A stretch of DNA of 64,000 bases from Vampirovibrionales bacterium (GTDB lineage Bacteria; Cyanobacteriota; Vampirovibrionia; Vampirovibrionales; Vampirovibrionaceae), in the NCBI GenBank assembly GCA_016712355.1, contig JADJRF010000005.1, positions 2,108,001 to 2,172,000 on the forward strand, given 5' to 3'. A program made the translations under genes and the position numbers. Positions within the stretch are counted from its first letter, which is position 1. Every line of letters begins with the position of its first letter. Below are positions 36,554-45,410 of the stretch, one piece after another. The notes under the pieces are model-generated. The model had not been told where the DNA came from and did no database searches. It saw only the letters and a list, made by a program, of their open reading frames with translations.

Positions 36554-37360
36554 TTAATTGACGGGGGCGGGTCGTTGACGCCGCGCCAGAAGGCGCGATT
36601 GCAGCGCACACTTGGCCATACGGGTTAAAAATTGTGGATTGCCCACAACATAGCGGGCAAACAGCCGCCGAGGCTCGACGCTGAGGCGAAACAGCCATTC
36701 CATGCCCAGATCGCCCATCCACTGCGGGCAGCGCGGAAACGCGCCGGTGAAGTAATCCATCACCGCGCCGAGCGGCAGCAGGGCCGAGACGCGCAGTTGC
36801 TCGCGATGCGCCGCGATCCAGCGTTCCTGCAAGGGCGTGCCGAAACCCACAATCAGCAGATCGGGGCGAAGGGCGTTAATGTCATCGATGACGGCGCGCT
36901 CCTGCGCCTCATCAGTAAGAAAATAGCCGTGATGCCCGCCAATAACCGTATGGTTCGGGATTCTCCCGGCAATGACGTCGCGCATGCGCTCGAACACGCC
37001 CGGCTTGCCGCCCAGAAAATAAACCGTCCGCCCGGATTCCGCCAGCGACGCCAGCAGATCAAACACCCAGTCCGCCGCCGGAAATCGCTTGGGAAGGCTG
37101 CCGCCCATCATCCAGGCGCCCAGTTGAATCCCCGCGCCGTCGCAGAAAAGGCAATCGGCCTGGCGAAGCGTGTCGGCGAGACGGGCGTCCTGCTCGGCCA
37201 TGTTGGCCACATGCACGTTGAGATAGGCGATAAAGCGTTGCCCGGGACGCTCGATCTCAAACAGGATACGGCGAATTAAGTCGCCCGCATTCTGGAAGGC
37301 GCTGATATCAAACGACTCCAACGGGACAGCGGGCGGAAAAATCGGCGAAGAAGGGGTCAT
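36554..37360 (-). CDS. WecG/TagA/CpsF family glycosyltransferase (GT26)
   Basis: Transfers a sugar (ManNAc or ManNAcA in known members) to a polyprenyl-linked acceptor in surface polysaccharide synthesis. 268 aa. Landmarks: LNVHVANMAEQD (Asn/Asp site), CDGAGIQLGAWMMGG, RTVYFLGGKPGV, LLIVGFGTPLQERWI and GAVMDYFTGAFPRCPQWM. Start moved to ATG 37360, with GAAGG five bases upstream; a TTG 27 nt earlier is less likely. Confidence 0.9.
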   Translation of the reverse strand: MTPSSPIFPPAVPLESFDISAFQNAGDLIRRILFEIERPGQRFIAYLNVHVANMAEQDARLADTLRQADCLFCDGAGIQLGAWMMGGSLPKRFPAADWVFDLLASLAESGRTVYFLGGKPGVFERMRDVIAGRIPNHTVIGGHHGYFLTDEAQERAVIDDINALRPDLLIVGFGTPLQERWIAAHREQLRVSALLPLGAVMDYFTGAFPRCPQWMGDLGMEWLFRLSVEPRRLFARYVVGNPQFLTRMAKCALQSRLLARRQRPAPVN

Positions 37361-37739
37361 GCAGGCCTTCACAGGGTTGCTCGACAACTATCACATGGCG
37401 ACAGCATCGCCTCGCGACGGGATACCCATGAAAAAACCTCCCTGATATACAGAATTGACAAATTGATATATTAATCTTACGACGCTTATCGTTGCTGGGG
37501 GAAAACACACGCGCACGACAGGCATTGCGGGGATTACGTCATGTTAAGCGTAGACGCGATTCCACTTACGGGGAGCCCGCAGCGTAAACTTATTGTAACC
37601 TTGGCGGCGCGCCCTTGGCACAAGATCCCCTTGAGGCGCCTTAAGGAAAAATAGAAGCGTGATGGGCGCGCCTCCAACGCCCGCCCCCCGGATTCCCGAC
37701 GGATTCACGCCTTGATTTTGCCCCTTTTAGGAGTCGCCC
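37361..37739. other. 379-nt divergent intergenic region
   Basis: AT-rich section at about 37435-37485 contains TTGACA (plus strand) and TTGTCA (minus strand), probable promoter material for the two divergent genes. No gene recognised. Confidence 0.5.
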
Positions 37740-40301
37740 GTGTCGTTTCAACTGCCGCCCAGCGTCACAGGTCCGCGTTTTGGACGCGCAGCCATGCCGG
37801 GCTCGAAAAAAAACGACCCGAAAAATCCCGCCGAGCCCCCCCTCAAGATAGACGCGCCCCCCACACTCACCCTGCGCGATTACGGCAAGCAGACGCGCGC
37901 GCTGAGCGACGAGCGCCATAACATCCCGCGGCCCTTCGGCTATGCGCTCAATAACCCGCTGGGCTGGGCCGAATACAACCGCACGATGGCGCAAATCGCC
38001 GACAAGCAGACGACCCTGCGCGCGCAACTGACGCCCGAATTCATGCGCGGCGCGATGACGTATCTCCCGGCGGTTTCGCGCGAGCGGCTGGCCAAATATC
38101 TCATTTCCCCTCAGTTTACTGCCGATCTGCTCTCGTCTTCGCAAGGCCCCGACGCCGTGATGCGTAATTTCATCACCCTGCTGGGCCCGCCCGTGGTGAA
38201 ATATTGCCAGACCCAGGCGCAAGAAGCCGCCAATCTATCGGATACGCGCGCCCACCGTCACATGCGCACGCTCGAGCGCGAACTCAAAGACCTCAACGCC
38301 GAGCTGAAATGGCTCCCCGTCAACGCGCAGGACGCCCCCAGGGGGACCACCCGGCAGGAACTCGAAGACAATCAGAAACGCGCCCAGGAGCTCAAAGAGG
38401 ACATCGAGGCGCGCGACACCCAACTCATGGCCCTCCAGCGCTTCGTGCCTCTCAAAACCGCGCTGATGCCGCTGCTCGACGCCGTTCCGCCCGCCGACTA
38501 CGACGACATCAAGCCCGCACTCGATGAAACCGTCGCCGATTTCAATCGCGCCCATGGCGCCGACCCCATCGTCCACGTCGATCGCCAGACGCTGGGCGCC
38601 GGCTCGATGGCCCAGGTCCACGGCGCCCGCACCCAAAGCGGCAAGCGGCTCATCGTCAAGGTATTTCGCCCGGAGGCCTCCAAAACGCACTTTGACGAGT
38701 ATCACCGCTTCACGCAATTTGCGCTGCTGTTTCTGATGGGCGGCGACAAGCGCGCCTGGGCCGCCAAACAGGCCCAGCTGCTAATGGACGTCTTCAAGGA
38801 AGAAGTCAGCCCCGAGCGCGAACAGCTCCACGCGCGCCGCCTCAAGGCCCGCATCCAGCGCGAAAAACTGCCCATCAAAATCCCGCAGGTCCTGAGCGTC
38901 AGCCCGAGCGGATTTGTCGAGGAATTCGCCGAAGGCGAGAACCTGAGCCGCCTCGCCCAGAGCGACCGCGCCAAGGCCGCCGAAGTCATGCAGACGCTGG
39001 GCCCGGCGCTGGTTAAAAGCTTCTTTCTGTGGCCCGAGCGATTTCTTGATCCGCAAGGCGGCAATCTCAAGGCCCCCGGCGCAATTTTCGACTACGGCCG
39101 CATGGCGCTGCTCGCCCCGCGCGTCAACCAAGCGCTCCATGGCATCGTCCGCGATTTTCTATTAGTAATGGCCAAGGAGAGTCAACTCCGACGCGAAGCC
39201 GCCGGTAAAGGCGACAGCGGCAACCAAAAAGAAAAATTAAACAAGAAAATTAATGAATTAGTCCCAGAGCTTTTCAAAAAAGTGGACCGCCATATTCAAC
39301 CGTTATTAAAGCCCAACCTCAAACTAAAGCCAGAAGAAATTGCCCACATTCGATACAGATTTATTTCAGATCAGTACTACATCAATCCTCAGGACATTGA
39401 CCAGCAAAGCCGAAAATTATTGCATAGTGAAGAACGGCATCTATCAAAACAAGGCATCTTTTTCGGCCTCCTCCAGAATTTAGCCGAGTTGAGCGATCGC
39501 GGCAAAACCGTCAAACTGACCGAATTCGGCTCGCCGCTCACGCGGCAGGACGTCGCCCATGGCCGCGAAAAGCTGCGCGCCGTCATGGCCCCCTATTTTG
39601 AATACAATCAGAAAAACGTCAGCGACGCGACGATTGAAGCCTGGCTTAAAAAAGAAGGACAGGCCAAATTCGATGAGTTCGCCCCGTATCTCGGCCCGCC
39701 CAACGGAAACGGTCTGATCAATCGCCTCATTGGGTCGCGCCGAAACATGACGGAATTGCAAAAGGACGCCCCCTCTGTCAAAAACAAACCTAAATCCCCC
39801 AAATCGAAGGACGACAACACGGACCTCGGTAATGCAAAACAATGGCTTGCATACTTCCAATCCAATTTAGCCCAGGCGCAAGCGGCGCTGGCGCAAGCCG
39901 AAAACGCCCCTAACGCCGGCAGCGACGCGGGCCGGACTCGCGTGGAAGAGCTCAAAAAGCAGCGCACTCAGCTCCAGAAGCAGATCAAAGAGAAGGAGAA
40001 GTATGTAAAAGATCTGCAAAAAACCGGCAAACAGGCCGAAGAAGGCCTCAAGCGCGAAACCGCGCGATTCGAGGATTTCTACCAGAAGGCCATGCGCGAC
40101 GACGACGTGCGCCAGGCGCTCGTCAAAGCCGTTCGCTGGAACCGCCAGCTCGAAACGCTCGCCGAGAGTCTGTATACCGATATACTCAAAGGCCACTCGC
40201 TGGCCAAGGAAGAGCGCGCCTATTTAATCGGCTTCCTGAAAGCGGACCTTTACCGCGAGTATCAGCCCACCGTGCGCGACGACGCGGATTTTGACGACTA
40301 G
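37740..40301 (+). CDS. Atypical UbiB/ABC1-like kinase with coiled coils and N-terminal RFG motif
   Basis: 853 aa, much longer than UbiB (about 550). RFG is at residues 13-15. A coiled coil spans about 175-230. The kinase core follows: GAGSMAQVHGA (286-296, counterpart of the UbiB Ala-rich loop), Lys307 in VKVFRP, FVEEFAEGENL, DPQGGNLK (437-443; UbiB has DPHPGN) and FDYG (450-453; usually DFG). A long Lys/Glu/Gln-rich region (about 690-790) is again coiled coil. No membrane anchor is seen. GTG start has AGGAG six bases upstream. Codons in 39190-39480 are more AT-rich than the rest. Nucleotide binding is likely; substrate and role unknown. A ubiquinone role is not supported by context. Confidence 0.75.
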   Translation: MSFQLPPSVTGPRFGRAAMPGSKKNDPKNPAEPPLKIDAPPTLTLRDYGKQTRALSDERHNIPRPFGYALNNPLGWAEYNRTMAQIADKQTTLRAQLTPEFMRGAMTYLPAVSRERLAKYLISPQFTADLLSSSQGPDAVMRNFITLLGPPVVKYCQTQAQEAANLSDTRAHRHMRTLERELKDLNAELKWLPVNAQDAPRGTTRQELEDNQKRAQELKEDIEARDTQLMALQRFVPLKTALMPLLDAVPPADYDDIKPALDETVADFNRAHGADPIVHVDRQTLGAGSMAQVHGARTQSGKRLIVKVFRPEASKTHFDEYHRFTQFALLFLMGGDKRAWAAKQAQLLMDVFKEEVSPEREQLHARRLKARIQREKLPIKIPQVLSVSPSGFVEEFAEGENLSRLAQSDRAKAAEVMQTLGPALVKSFFLWPERFLDPQGGNLKAPGAIFDYGRMALLAPRVNQALHGIVRDFLLVMAKESQLRREAAGKGDSGNQKEKLNKKINELVPELFKKVDRHIQPLLKPNLKLKPEEIAHIRYRFISDQYYINPQDIDQQSRKLLHSEERHLSKQGIFFGLLQNLAELSDRGKTVKLTEFGSPLTRQDVAHGREKLRAVMAPYFEYNQKNVSDATIEAWLKKEGQAKFDEFAPYLGPPNGNGLINRLIGSRRNMTELQKDAPSVKNKPKSPKSKDDNTDLGNAKQWLAYFQSNLAQAQAALAQAENAPNAGSDAGRTRVEELKKQRTQLQKQIKEKEKYVKDLQKTGKQAEEGLKRETARFEDFYQKAMRDDDVRQALVKAVRWNRQLETLAESLYTDILKGHSLAKEERAYLIGFLKADLYREYQPTVRDDADFDD

Positions 40302-40322
40302 CTTTCCTCATGAAGTCTGCCC

Positions 40323-40383
40323 CTCGGGGGCCGTTCCCGCCCCCGAGCCCCCACCCTGTTTTCATTGGAGGGTTTCACCCTCC
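40323..40383 (+). repeat. Single copy of the 132-nt-family hairpin pair
   Basis: Hairpin 1: 9-bp stem CTCGGGGGC/GCCCCCGAG with loop CGTTCCC (40323-40347). Hairpin 2: GGAGGGT-TTC-ACCCTCC (40367-40383). It directly follows the kinase gene stop and may terminate transcription. Confidence 0.85.
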
Positions 40384-40868
40384 AGACCCGCTTGAGATTC
40401 TTCCTACGCTTGCCAGCGGGCATGAGAGACGCGTGTTTCTCTTTTTTCATGGCGGGTTTCACCTGCCAGACCCGTTTAAGGCTGTGCCTACGCTCGCCAG
40501 CAGGCATAAGAGTGCCTTCATGATGGCGGGTTTCACCCGTAAGACCCGTTTAAGGCTGTGCCTACGCTTGCTAGCAGGCATAAGAGTGCCTTCATGGCGG
40601 GTTTCACACGCCATGCCCGTTTAAGGCTGTGCCTACGCTCGCCAGCAGGCATAAGAGTGCCTTCATGGCAGGTTTCACACGCCAGACCCGTTTGAGGCTC
40701 TGCCTACGCTCGCCAGCAGGCATAAGAGTGCCTTCATGGCGGGTTTCACCCGTAAGACCCGTTTGAGGCTCTGCCTACGTTTGCTAGCAGGCATAAGAGT
40801 GCCTTCATGGCGGGTTTCACACGCCAGACCCGTTTAAGGCTGTGCCTACGCTCGCTAGCAGGCATAAG
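40367..40868 (+). repeat. Tandem array, 71-74 nt period, seven copies
   Basis: The CATAAGAG-like anchor occurs at 40431, 40505, 40579, 40650, 40721, 40792 and 40863. Units contain GGCGGGTTTCAC plus ACCCGTTTAAGGCT and GCCTACGCT...AGCAGGC. The GGGTTTCAC element is the same hairpin 2 as in the preceding single copy, so this array appears to have grown from that half. Lies between convergent genes. Confidence 0.9.
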
Positions 40869-40884
40869 TGACATCACCCCACGA

Positions 40885-41490
40885 CTAAACCGCCGGAAAA
40901 GCCCCCTGGGCGCGTAGAATTAAATCCGTGATTTCCCGCGCCGCGCCGCCGCCGCCGGGTTTGGCGCAAATGACGTGACACATCCCCTGAATTTCTGACG
41001 CCGCGTCCGCCGGGCAGCAGGCAAGCCCAACGCGGCGCAAGCAGTCGGCATCCGGCCAATCGTCGCCCAGATAGGCCACTTCTTCAGCGCTTAGGCCCCA
41101 TTGCGCGAGCAGGGTTTGCAGATACGGCCATTTGCGCTTGATATCCTGTCCCAGCACGTCAATACCCAATTCCTCGGCGCGACGCGCATTGACAGACGAG
41201 CTTCGCGCGGTGATGAAAGCGCTGCGAACGCCTGCGCGCTTGAGCAAAGCCAGCCCCTGACCGTCCTTAACGTTAAAGGCCTTGAACTCCGCCCCGTTAT
41301 CAGCGTACACGATGCGCCCATCGGTTAACACGCCGTCGATGTCCATCGCCATCAGGCGAATACGCCGCGCGCGGGCGATAATATCCGACGGGACGCGCGC
41401 GATGCTATCAGACAGGACGGCCCGGTAAACCGGAAACGGCGCCGACTCGCGCGGCGGGCTGTCAGCGGCGGGCGTCTCGTGCGACGACAC
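40885..41490 (-). CDS. kdsC: 3-deoxy-D-manno-octulosonate 8-phosphate phosphatase (KdsC-like HAD)
   Basis: HAD phosphatase giving free Kdo for LPS core. 201 aa. Motif I MAMDIDGVLTDG, VKDGQGLALLKRAG, motif II FITARSSSVNARRAEELG, a conserved Lys in KRKWP, and motif IV YLGDDWPDADCLRRVG match the C0-type tetrameric KdsC group. GTG start lies only three bases after the pheS stop, and the N-terminal tail of about 50 residues is longer than usual, so a later start is possible. Fits the lpxD/lpxC genes elsewhere in the window. Confidence 0.85.
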   Translation of the reverse strand: MSSHETPAADSPPRESAPFPVYRAVLSDSIARVPSDIIARARRIRLMAMDIDGVLTDGRIVYADNGAEFKAFNVKDGQGLALLKRAGVRSAFITARSSSVNARRAEELGIDVLGQDIKRKWPYLQTLLAQWGLSAEEVAYLGDDWPDADCLRRVGLACCPADAASEIQGMCHVICAKPGGGGAAREITDLILRAQGAFPAV

Positions 41491-41493
41491 GCC

Positions 41494-42558
41494 CTAAAAC
41501 GCCCCGAGAAAGCGTAAATCGTTGGCGTAAAAATCGCGGATATTGACGATGCCGTATTTCAGCATCGCCAGACGCTCGATGCCCATGCCAAACGCAAAGC
41601 CGCTGTAGCGCTCGGGATCCACGCCGACGTTGGTCAGCACGTTGGGATCGACCATCCCGCAGCCCAGAATTTCGAGCCAGTCTTCTTTGATCACGCCGTT
41701 AACCTCGCGGCGAAACAGCACGTCCATCTCCATACTGGGCTCCGTAAACGGAAAATAACTGGTGCGAAAGCGCGTCGCGCGCGCATCACCAAAAAACTGC
41801 CGGATAAAATGCGAGAGCGTGCCTTTCAAATGCGCGATACTCACGCCTTCTTCCACCAACAGGCCTTCGATTTGATGAAACAGCACGTTCTTTTTGCTAC
41901 TCACGTCCTCGTTGCGGTACACCCGCCCCGGCGCAACGATGCGCACGGGAACCCCATGGGCTTCCATATAGCGAATCTGCGCGTTGGACGTCTGGCTGCG
42001 CAGGAGCGCATCCGGCGCGACGTCGGCGTAAAAGGTATCCTGCATATCGCGCGCCGGGTGGTCGGGCGGAAAATTCAGCGCATCGAAGTTATAGTATTCC
42101 GTTTCAACCTCGGGGCAGAGCGTATCATCCACCACGTCAAAGCCCAGCGCCCGAAAAATATCGCACAGCTCCTCCGTGACGCGCGTCAACGGATGCGGCT
42201 TGCCCATCGGCACATAAACGCCGGGCATGGTCACGTCAATAGACTCTCCCGCCAGCCGCGCGCTCAGCTCTTCGGCAGCCAGAGCGTCGCGTTTGGCGTC
42301 AATCGCCGCCTGCAAGCGATCGCTTACGGCGTTGGCGTGCGCGCCCAGTGCGGGACGCTCCTCGGGTGGGGCGTCTTTGAGACTGCGCTTGACGTCGTTC
42401 AAGCGGCCCTTGCGCCCAAGGTATTCCAGCCGCACGTCTTCGACAGCCTGAAGCGTCGTGGCGGCCTGCAACGCCTGTTGCGCCTCCTGCCCCATGGCGT
42501 CGAGCGCAGCGCGAGCGGCGACAGGCGTATCGGAGGCATTCGCAGCGGATTGATTCAT
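41494..42558 (-). CDS. pheS: Phenylalanyl-tRNA synthetase alpha chain
   Basis: Charges tRNA-Phe as an alpha2-beta2 enzyme. 354 aa. N-terminal coiled coil (about 15-100) with LEYLGRKGRLNDVKRSL. The class II core has HPLTRVTEELCDIFRALGFD, NFPPDHPARDMQDTFY, PGRVYRNEDVSSKK, FPFTEPSMEMDV, LEILGCGMVDPNVL and the terminal GMGIERLAMLKYGI. ATG at 42558 has AAGGGA upstream. The usual partner pheT is not downstream; kdsC is. Confidence 0.96.
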   Translation of the reverse strand: MNQSAANASDTPVAARAALDAMGQEAQQALQAATTLQAVEDVRLEYLGRKGRLNDVKRSLKDAPPEERPALGAHANAVSDRLQAAIDAKRDALAAEELSARLAGESIDVTMPGVYVPMGKPHPLTRVTEELCDIFRALGFDVVDDTLCPEVETEYYNFDALNFPPDHPARDMQDTFYADVAPDALLRSQTSNAQIRYMEAHGVPVRIVAPGRVYRNEDVSSKKNVLFHQIEGLLVEEGVSIAHLKGTLSHFIRQFFGDARATRFRTSYFPFTEPSMEMDVLFRREVNGVIKEDWLEILGCGMVDPNVLTNVGVDPERYSGFAFGMGIERLAMLKYGIVNIRDFYANDLRFLGAF

Positions 42559-42863
42559 TGAGCAAAATCCCTTGCCTTGGCGGAATAATCGGTATCAGAG
42601 ACAGTCTCAGAGAGCGTCTAAGGGGCGTCGTCCGGGGGGCGCGCCGTGCCATGGGTCGCATTCTAGCATCAAGGGCGCGGAGCCTTCAATGACGCCGCCG
42701 CTGGCCGCTGACGCTTTCTCATGCGTCCATTTCTTCGCCGTGACGCGCCCGGAGACGCTTAACATGTCTTAAAAACACTAGACATGTTTGTTTCTATAAG
42801 ATATAATTTTTATATCAGATTCATTCGTTTCCATTTTAATTTAAAAGGGGGAATCTCACTATC
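42559..42863. other. 305-nt divergent region with palindromic promoter
   Basis: Left part carries the pheS leader. Right part is AT-rich and holds the promoter and two inverted repeats described separately. Confidence 0.6.
42761..42816 (+). promoter_or_regulatory. Promoter TAGACA-17-TATAAT overlapped by inverted repeats
   Basis: TAGACA (42779-42784) and TATAAT (42802-42807) are 17 nt apart. The 9-bp inverted repeat AACATGTCT (42761-42769) / AGACATGTT (42780-42788) overlaps the -35 box. A second perfect repeat GATATAA-TTT-TTATATC (42800-42816) covers the -10. The layout suggests a repressor operator. Confidence 0.6.
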
Positions 42864-43673
42864 ATGTGGGCGCGTTCGCCTTCCAACCGGTATGCGCCGT
42901 TTCTAATGGCGCTCCTCAGCAATCTGGGGCTTTTCAGCACCCTGATGGACGCGCTTTACGCCGATTCCCATGCGAAAGTCCGCGCCTGGGCAAGTTATTT
43001 CAATAAATACCGGTTTCCGACGCTGATGGGCCGTCTCATGCGTCAGGGCGCCGCCCAAACGCCAGAACAATCGTCCGCCTCCAGCGCGCTGGATCTGGTC
43101 GATCGCCTGCTCAGCATGCTGGAGGAACCCGCTGACGCGCGCCAATCCGCCTTACGGCCTGAGGCTGAACGCACGCCGGGCAAGCAGGACGAGCTTGACG
43201 CGGATTGCTTGCCTTCTCACCTATCGGGTTTCGATGCGTTTGAAGACGCGGCGTCGTCCAACCCGCGCGCCCGCCGCGAGCGATGCCCCAGTTTTCCGCG
43301 CCTGCGTCTGATTGAGCTGCTGCGCCGTCAGCGCATCCTGTTGAGCAATCCCGCCTGGGGCCGTCCCAACTACCCCGGCTGGTGGCGTGACGCGGATATC
43401 GCCCCCGAGCGCCTTGACGATATCGCGCGCGCCTTGCAGCCGCGCCCGACGCCGACGCTTTTAACGTCTCTCACGCGCTGTGCGCAGGGGGCATCCCAAC
43501 CATTAGCCGAGCCGACGCTTGCGACGGGAGAAAGCAGCGCGCCCCCGCTTTTGCCGGGCAAGGCCGCAGGCGGAATCAGCGAGCGCGATCGCCGTCTTTG
43601 CCAGCAATTGCGACTCGATTTTGAGATAAACGCGCCTCAACGCAAGACCCAGGACGCCCGTCATCCGCCGTAA
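42864..43673 (+). CDS. Unknown protein behind a palindromic promoter
   Basis: 269 aa, not recognised. The N terminus has a hydrophobic stretch (about 11-32, FLMALLSNLGLFSTLMDALY) that is not a clear signal peptide. A low-complexity polar middle follows. At about 150-180 there is LRLIELLRRQRILLSNPAWGRPNYPG (described, Trp/Pro-rich after a basic helix), and the C terminus is a basic RDRRLCQQLRLDF helix. A GGGGGA box lies 11 nt upstream of the ATG. Function unknown; promoter architecture suggests it is regulated. Confidence 0.65.
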   Translation: MWARSPSNRYAPFLMALLSNLGLFSTLMDALYADSHAKVRAWASYFNKYRFPTLMGRLMRQGAAQTPEQSSASSALDLVDRLLSMLEEPADARQSALRPEAERTPGKQDELDADCLPSHLSGFDAFEDAASSNPRARRERCPSFPRLRLIELLRRQRILLSNPAWGRPNYPGWWRDADIAPERLDDIARALQPRPTPTLLTSLTRCAQGASQPLAEPTLATGESSAPPLLPGKAAGGISERDRRLCQQLRLDFEINAPQRKTQDARHPP

Positions 43674-43765
43674 AGCCGGGCCGGGTCTCTTCTGTTTTCC
43701 CGTCGGGACGCTAAGCGCGCCCCTATTGGCGCATACCGAAAACGCCTTTCCCCCTGCAGCAGCCG

Positions 43766-44260
43766 CCAAGCCGGGTCCTGAGGGTGAAACCCTCAAGCAA
43801 AAACAGGGTGGGAGCCCGGGGGCAGGAACGGCCCCGAGGGGCGGACGAAACAACCCGATCCGCGCCATCCCTGCCCCCCCAGCAACGCCCGCAAGCGGCA
43901 AGCCGGATCCTGAGGGTGAAACCCTCAAGCAAAAACAGGGTGGGAGCCCGGGGGCGGGAACGGCCCCCGAGAGGCGGACCCAATAACCCGATCCGCCCCA
44001 TCCCTACCCCCCAGCAACGCCCGCAAGCGGCAAGCCGGGTCCTGAGGGTGAAACCCTCAAGCAAAAACAGGGTGGGGGCCCGGGGGCGGGAACGGCCCCC
44101 GAGGGGCGGACCCAATAACCCGATCCGCCCCATCCCTCCCCCCCAGCAACGCCCGCAAGCGGCAAGCCGGGTCCTGAGGGTGAAACCCTCAAGCAAAAAC
44201 AGGGTGGGGGCCCGGGGGCGGGAACGGCCCCCGAGGGGCGGACTGAATAATAGGATCAAG
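43766..44260 (-). repeat. Intergenic hairpin repeat array, 132-nt period, four copies
   Basis: The hairpin-2 element GAGGGTGAAACCCTC starts at 43780, 43912, 44044 and 44176, exactly 132 nt apart. Hairpin 1 reads GGGGGCGGGAACGGCCCCC on the plus strand, reverse of the copies at 40.3 and 63.3 kb. It fills the gap between convergent genes. Confidence 0.92.
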
Positions 44261-44288
44261 CGATTACTCGCTCCCCGTCAGGAAGCGC

Positions 44289-45233
44289 CTAAATCGCTTC
44301 GACGGCGCGCAAACGGGCGCTGCGGGCCCGTGGATTGGCGGCGACTTCAGCTTTCGAGGGGCGCAAGGGTTTGGGCGTTAACAAACGCCAGTGGGTTGCT
44401 TCCCCGTGAGGCCCCGGACGCGAGCCGTCTCGAAAAGCGCGCTTGACAAGGCGATCTTCCAGCGAATGGAAACTGATGATCACCGCCCGCGCGCCCGGCG
44501 CCAGACAGGCAGGTAAAGCGCCCAGTAATTGACGCAGGCTTCCCAATTCGTCGTTCACGGCAATGCGTAACGCCTGAAACGTCTGCGTCGCAGGATGAAT
44601 GCGCCCGCGCGGACGCCCCAGCGTGCGGTGATACACATTCTCAATCAGCGCGGCGAGTTCCGCCGTCGTACGCAATGGCCACTGGCGGCGCTTGGCGACC
44701 AGTTCGCGCGCAATCGATTTTGACAATCGCTCCTCGCCGTATTCCGATAAGATTTGCACCAGTTCTTCTTCAGAGGCTTCTTCTAACAGCGTCGCCGCCG
44801 TGACGCCAGTTCCATCGGAATTCATGCGCATATCCAGGGGCGCGTCTTTCGAAAAGCTGAAGCCGCGCGGGCCGTCGTCAAACTGGAAGGACGACACGCC
44901 CAGATCCGCCAACAGGCCGCCGTCGAGTCGCGCGATGTTCGCCTGTTTCAGGACATCCGGCAACACAGAGAAATTGGCGTGGGCCCAGACAATCGTCCCG
45001 TCGGCAGACGCCAGCGCTTCGCGCTTGCGGGCGATGGCGAGCGCTGCGGCGTCCTGGTCAATAATAACCAGCCTGCCCTCCGGCTGAATCAGCGGCCAGA
45101 TCGCCGCGCTATGGCCGCCGCCGCCGCCGGTTGCGTCTGCATAAGCGCGTCCGGGCGCAGGCGCGAGCAGGTCCAGCGTTTCGGCGAGCATGACCGGATC
45201 GTGGCGCAGGGGCGTGGAGCCATCAACAGGCAT
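44289..45233 (-). CDS. rsmH: 16S rRNA (cytosine1402-N4)-methyltransferase
   Basis: Methylates C1402 in the decoding centre of 16S rRNA. 314 aa. HDPVMLAETLDLL starts the domain; the SAM site is YADATGGGGGHS; LLADLGVSSFQFDDGPRGFSF, DMRMN and IISFHSLEDRLVKRAF are family signatures. Elsewhere the gene usually opens the mra/dcw division cluster; here it stands alone with no ftsL, ftsI or mraZ. ATG at 45233 has AAGGA upstream. Confidence 0.95.
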   Translation of the reverse strand: MPVDGSTPLRHDPVMLAETLDLLAPAPGRAYADATGGGGGHSAAIWPLIQPEGRLVIIDQDAAALAIARKREALASADGTIVWAHANFSVLPDVLKQANIARLDGGLLADLGVSSFQFDDGPRGFSFSKDAPLDMRMNSDGTGVTAATLLEEASEEELVQILSEYGEERLSKSIARELVAKRRQWPLRTTAELAALIENVYHRTLGRPRGRIHPATQTFQALRIAVNDELGSLRQLLGALPACLAPGARAVIISFHSLEDRLVKRAFRDGSRPGPHGEATHWRLLTPKPLRPSKAEVAANPRARSARLRAVEAI

Positions 45234-45410
45234 AGCGTCATCCTTCTGGCGGGCGCGCGCGCCCTGTCTGGTAAAGGGCGACCGGCCGCCCTCTCTATTG
45301 AATCATAAAATTCACCGCCTGAACCGCAAGGCGACCTGACGCACGGGCTTTTCAAAACTCCCCTGATCTGCGGGTATCCCTGCGCGCGATGGCTCGCCTA
45401 CAATAGAAGC

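Noticed and set aside
40367..40868. Possible CRISPR array
   Set aside because: The 71-nt units are continuous and vary throughout rather than alternating constant repeats and unique spacers.
43723..44259. 178-aa repeat protein on the minus strand
   Set aside because: The 132-nt period is divisible by three and keeps several frames open on both strands. The stem-loop conservation explains the sequence better.
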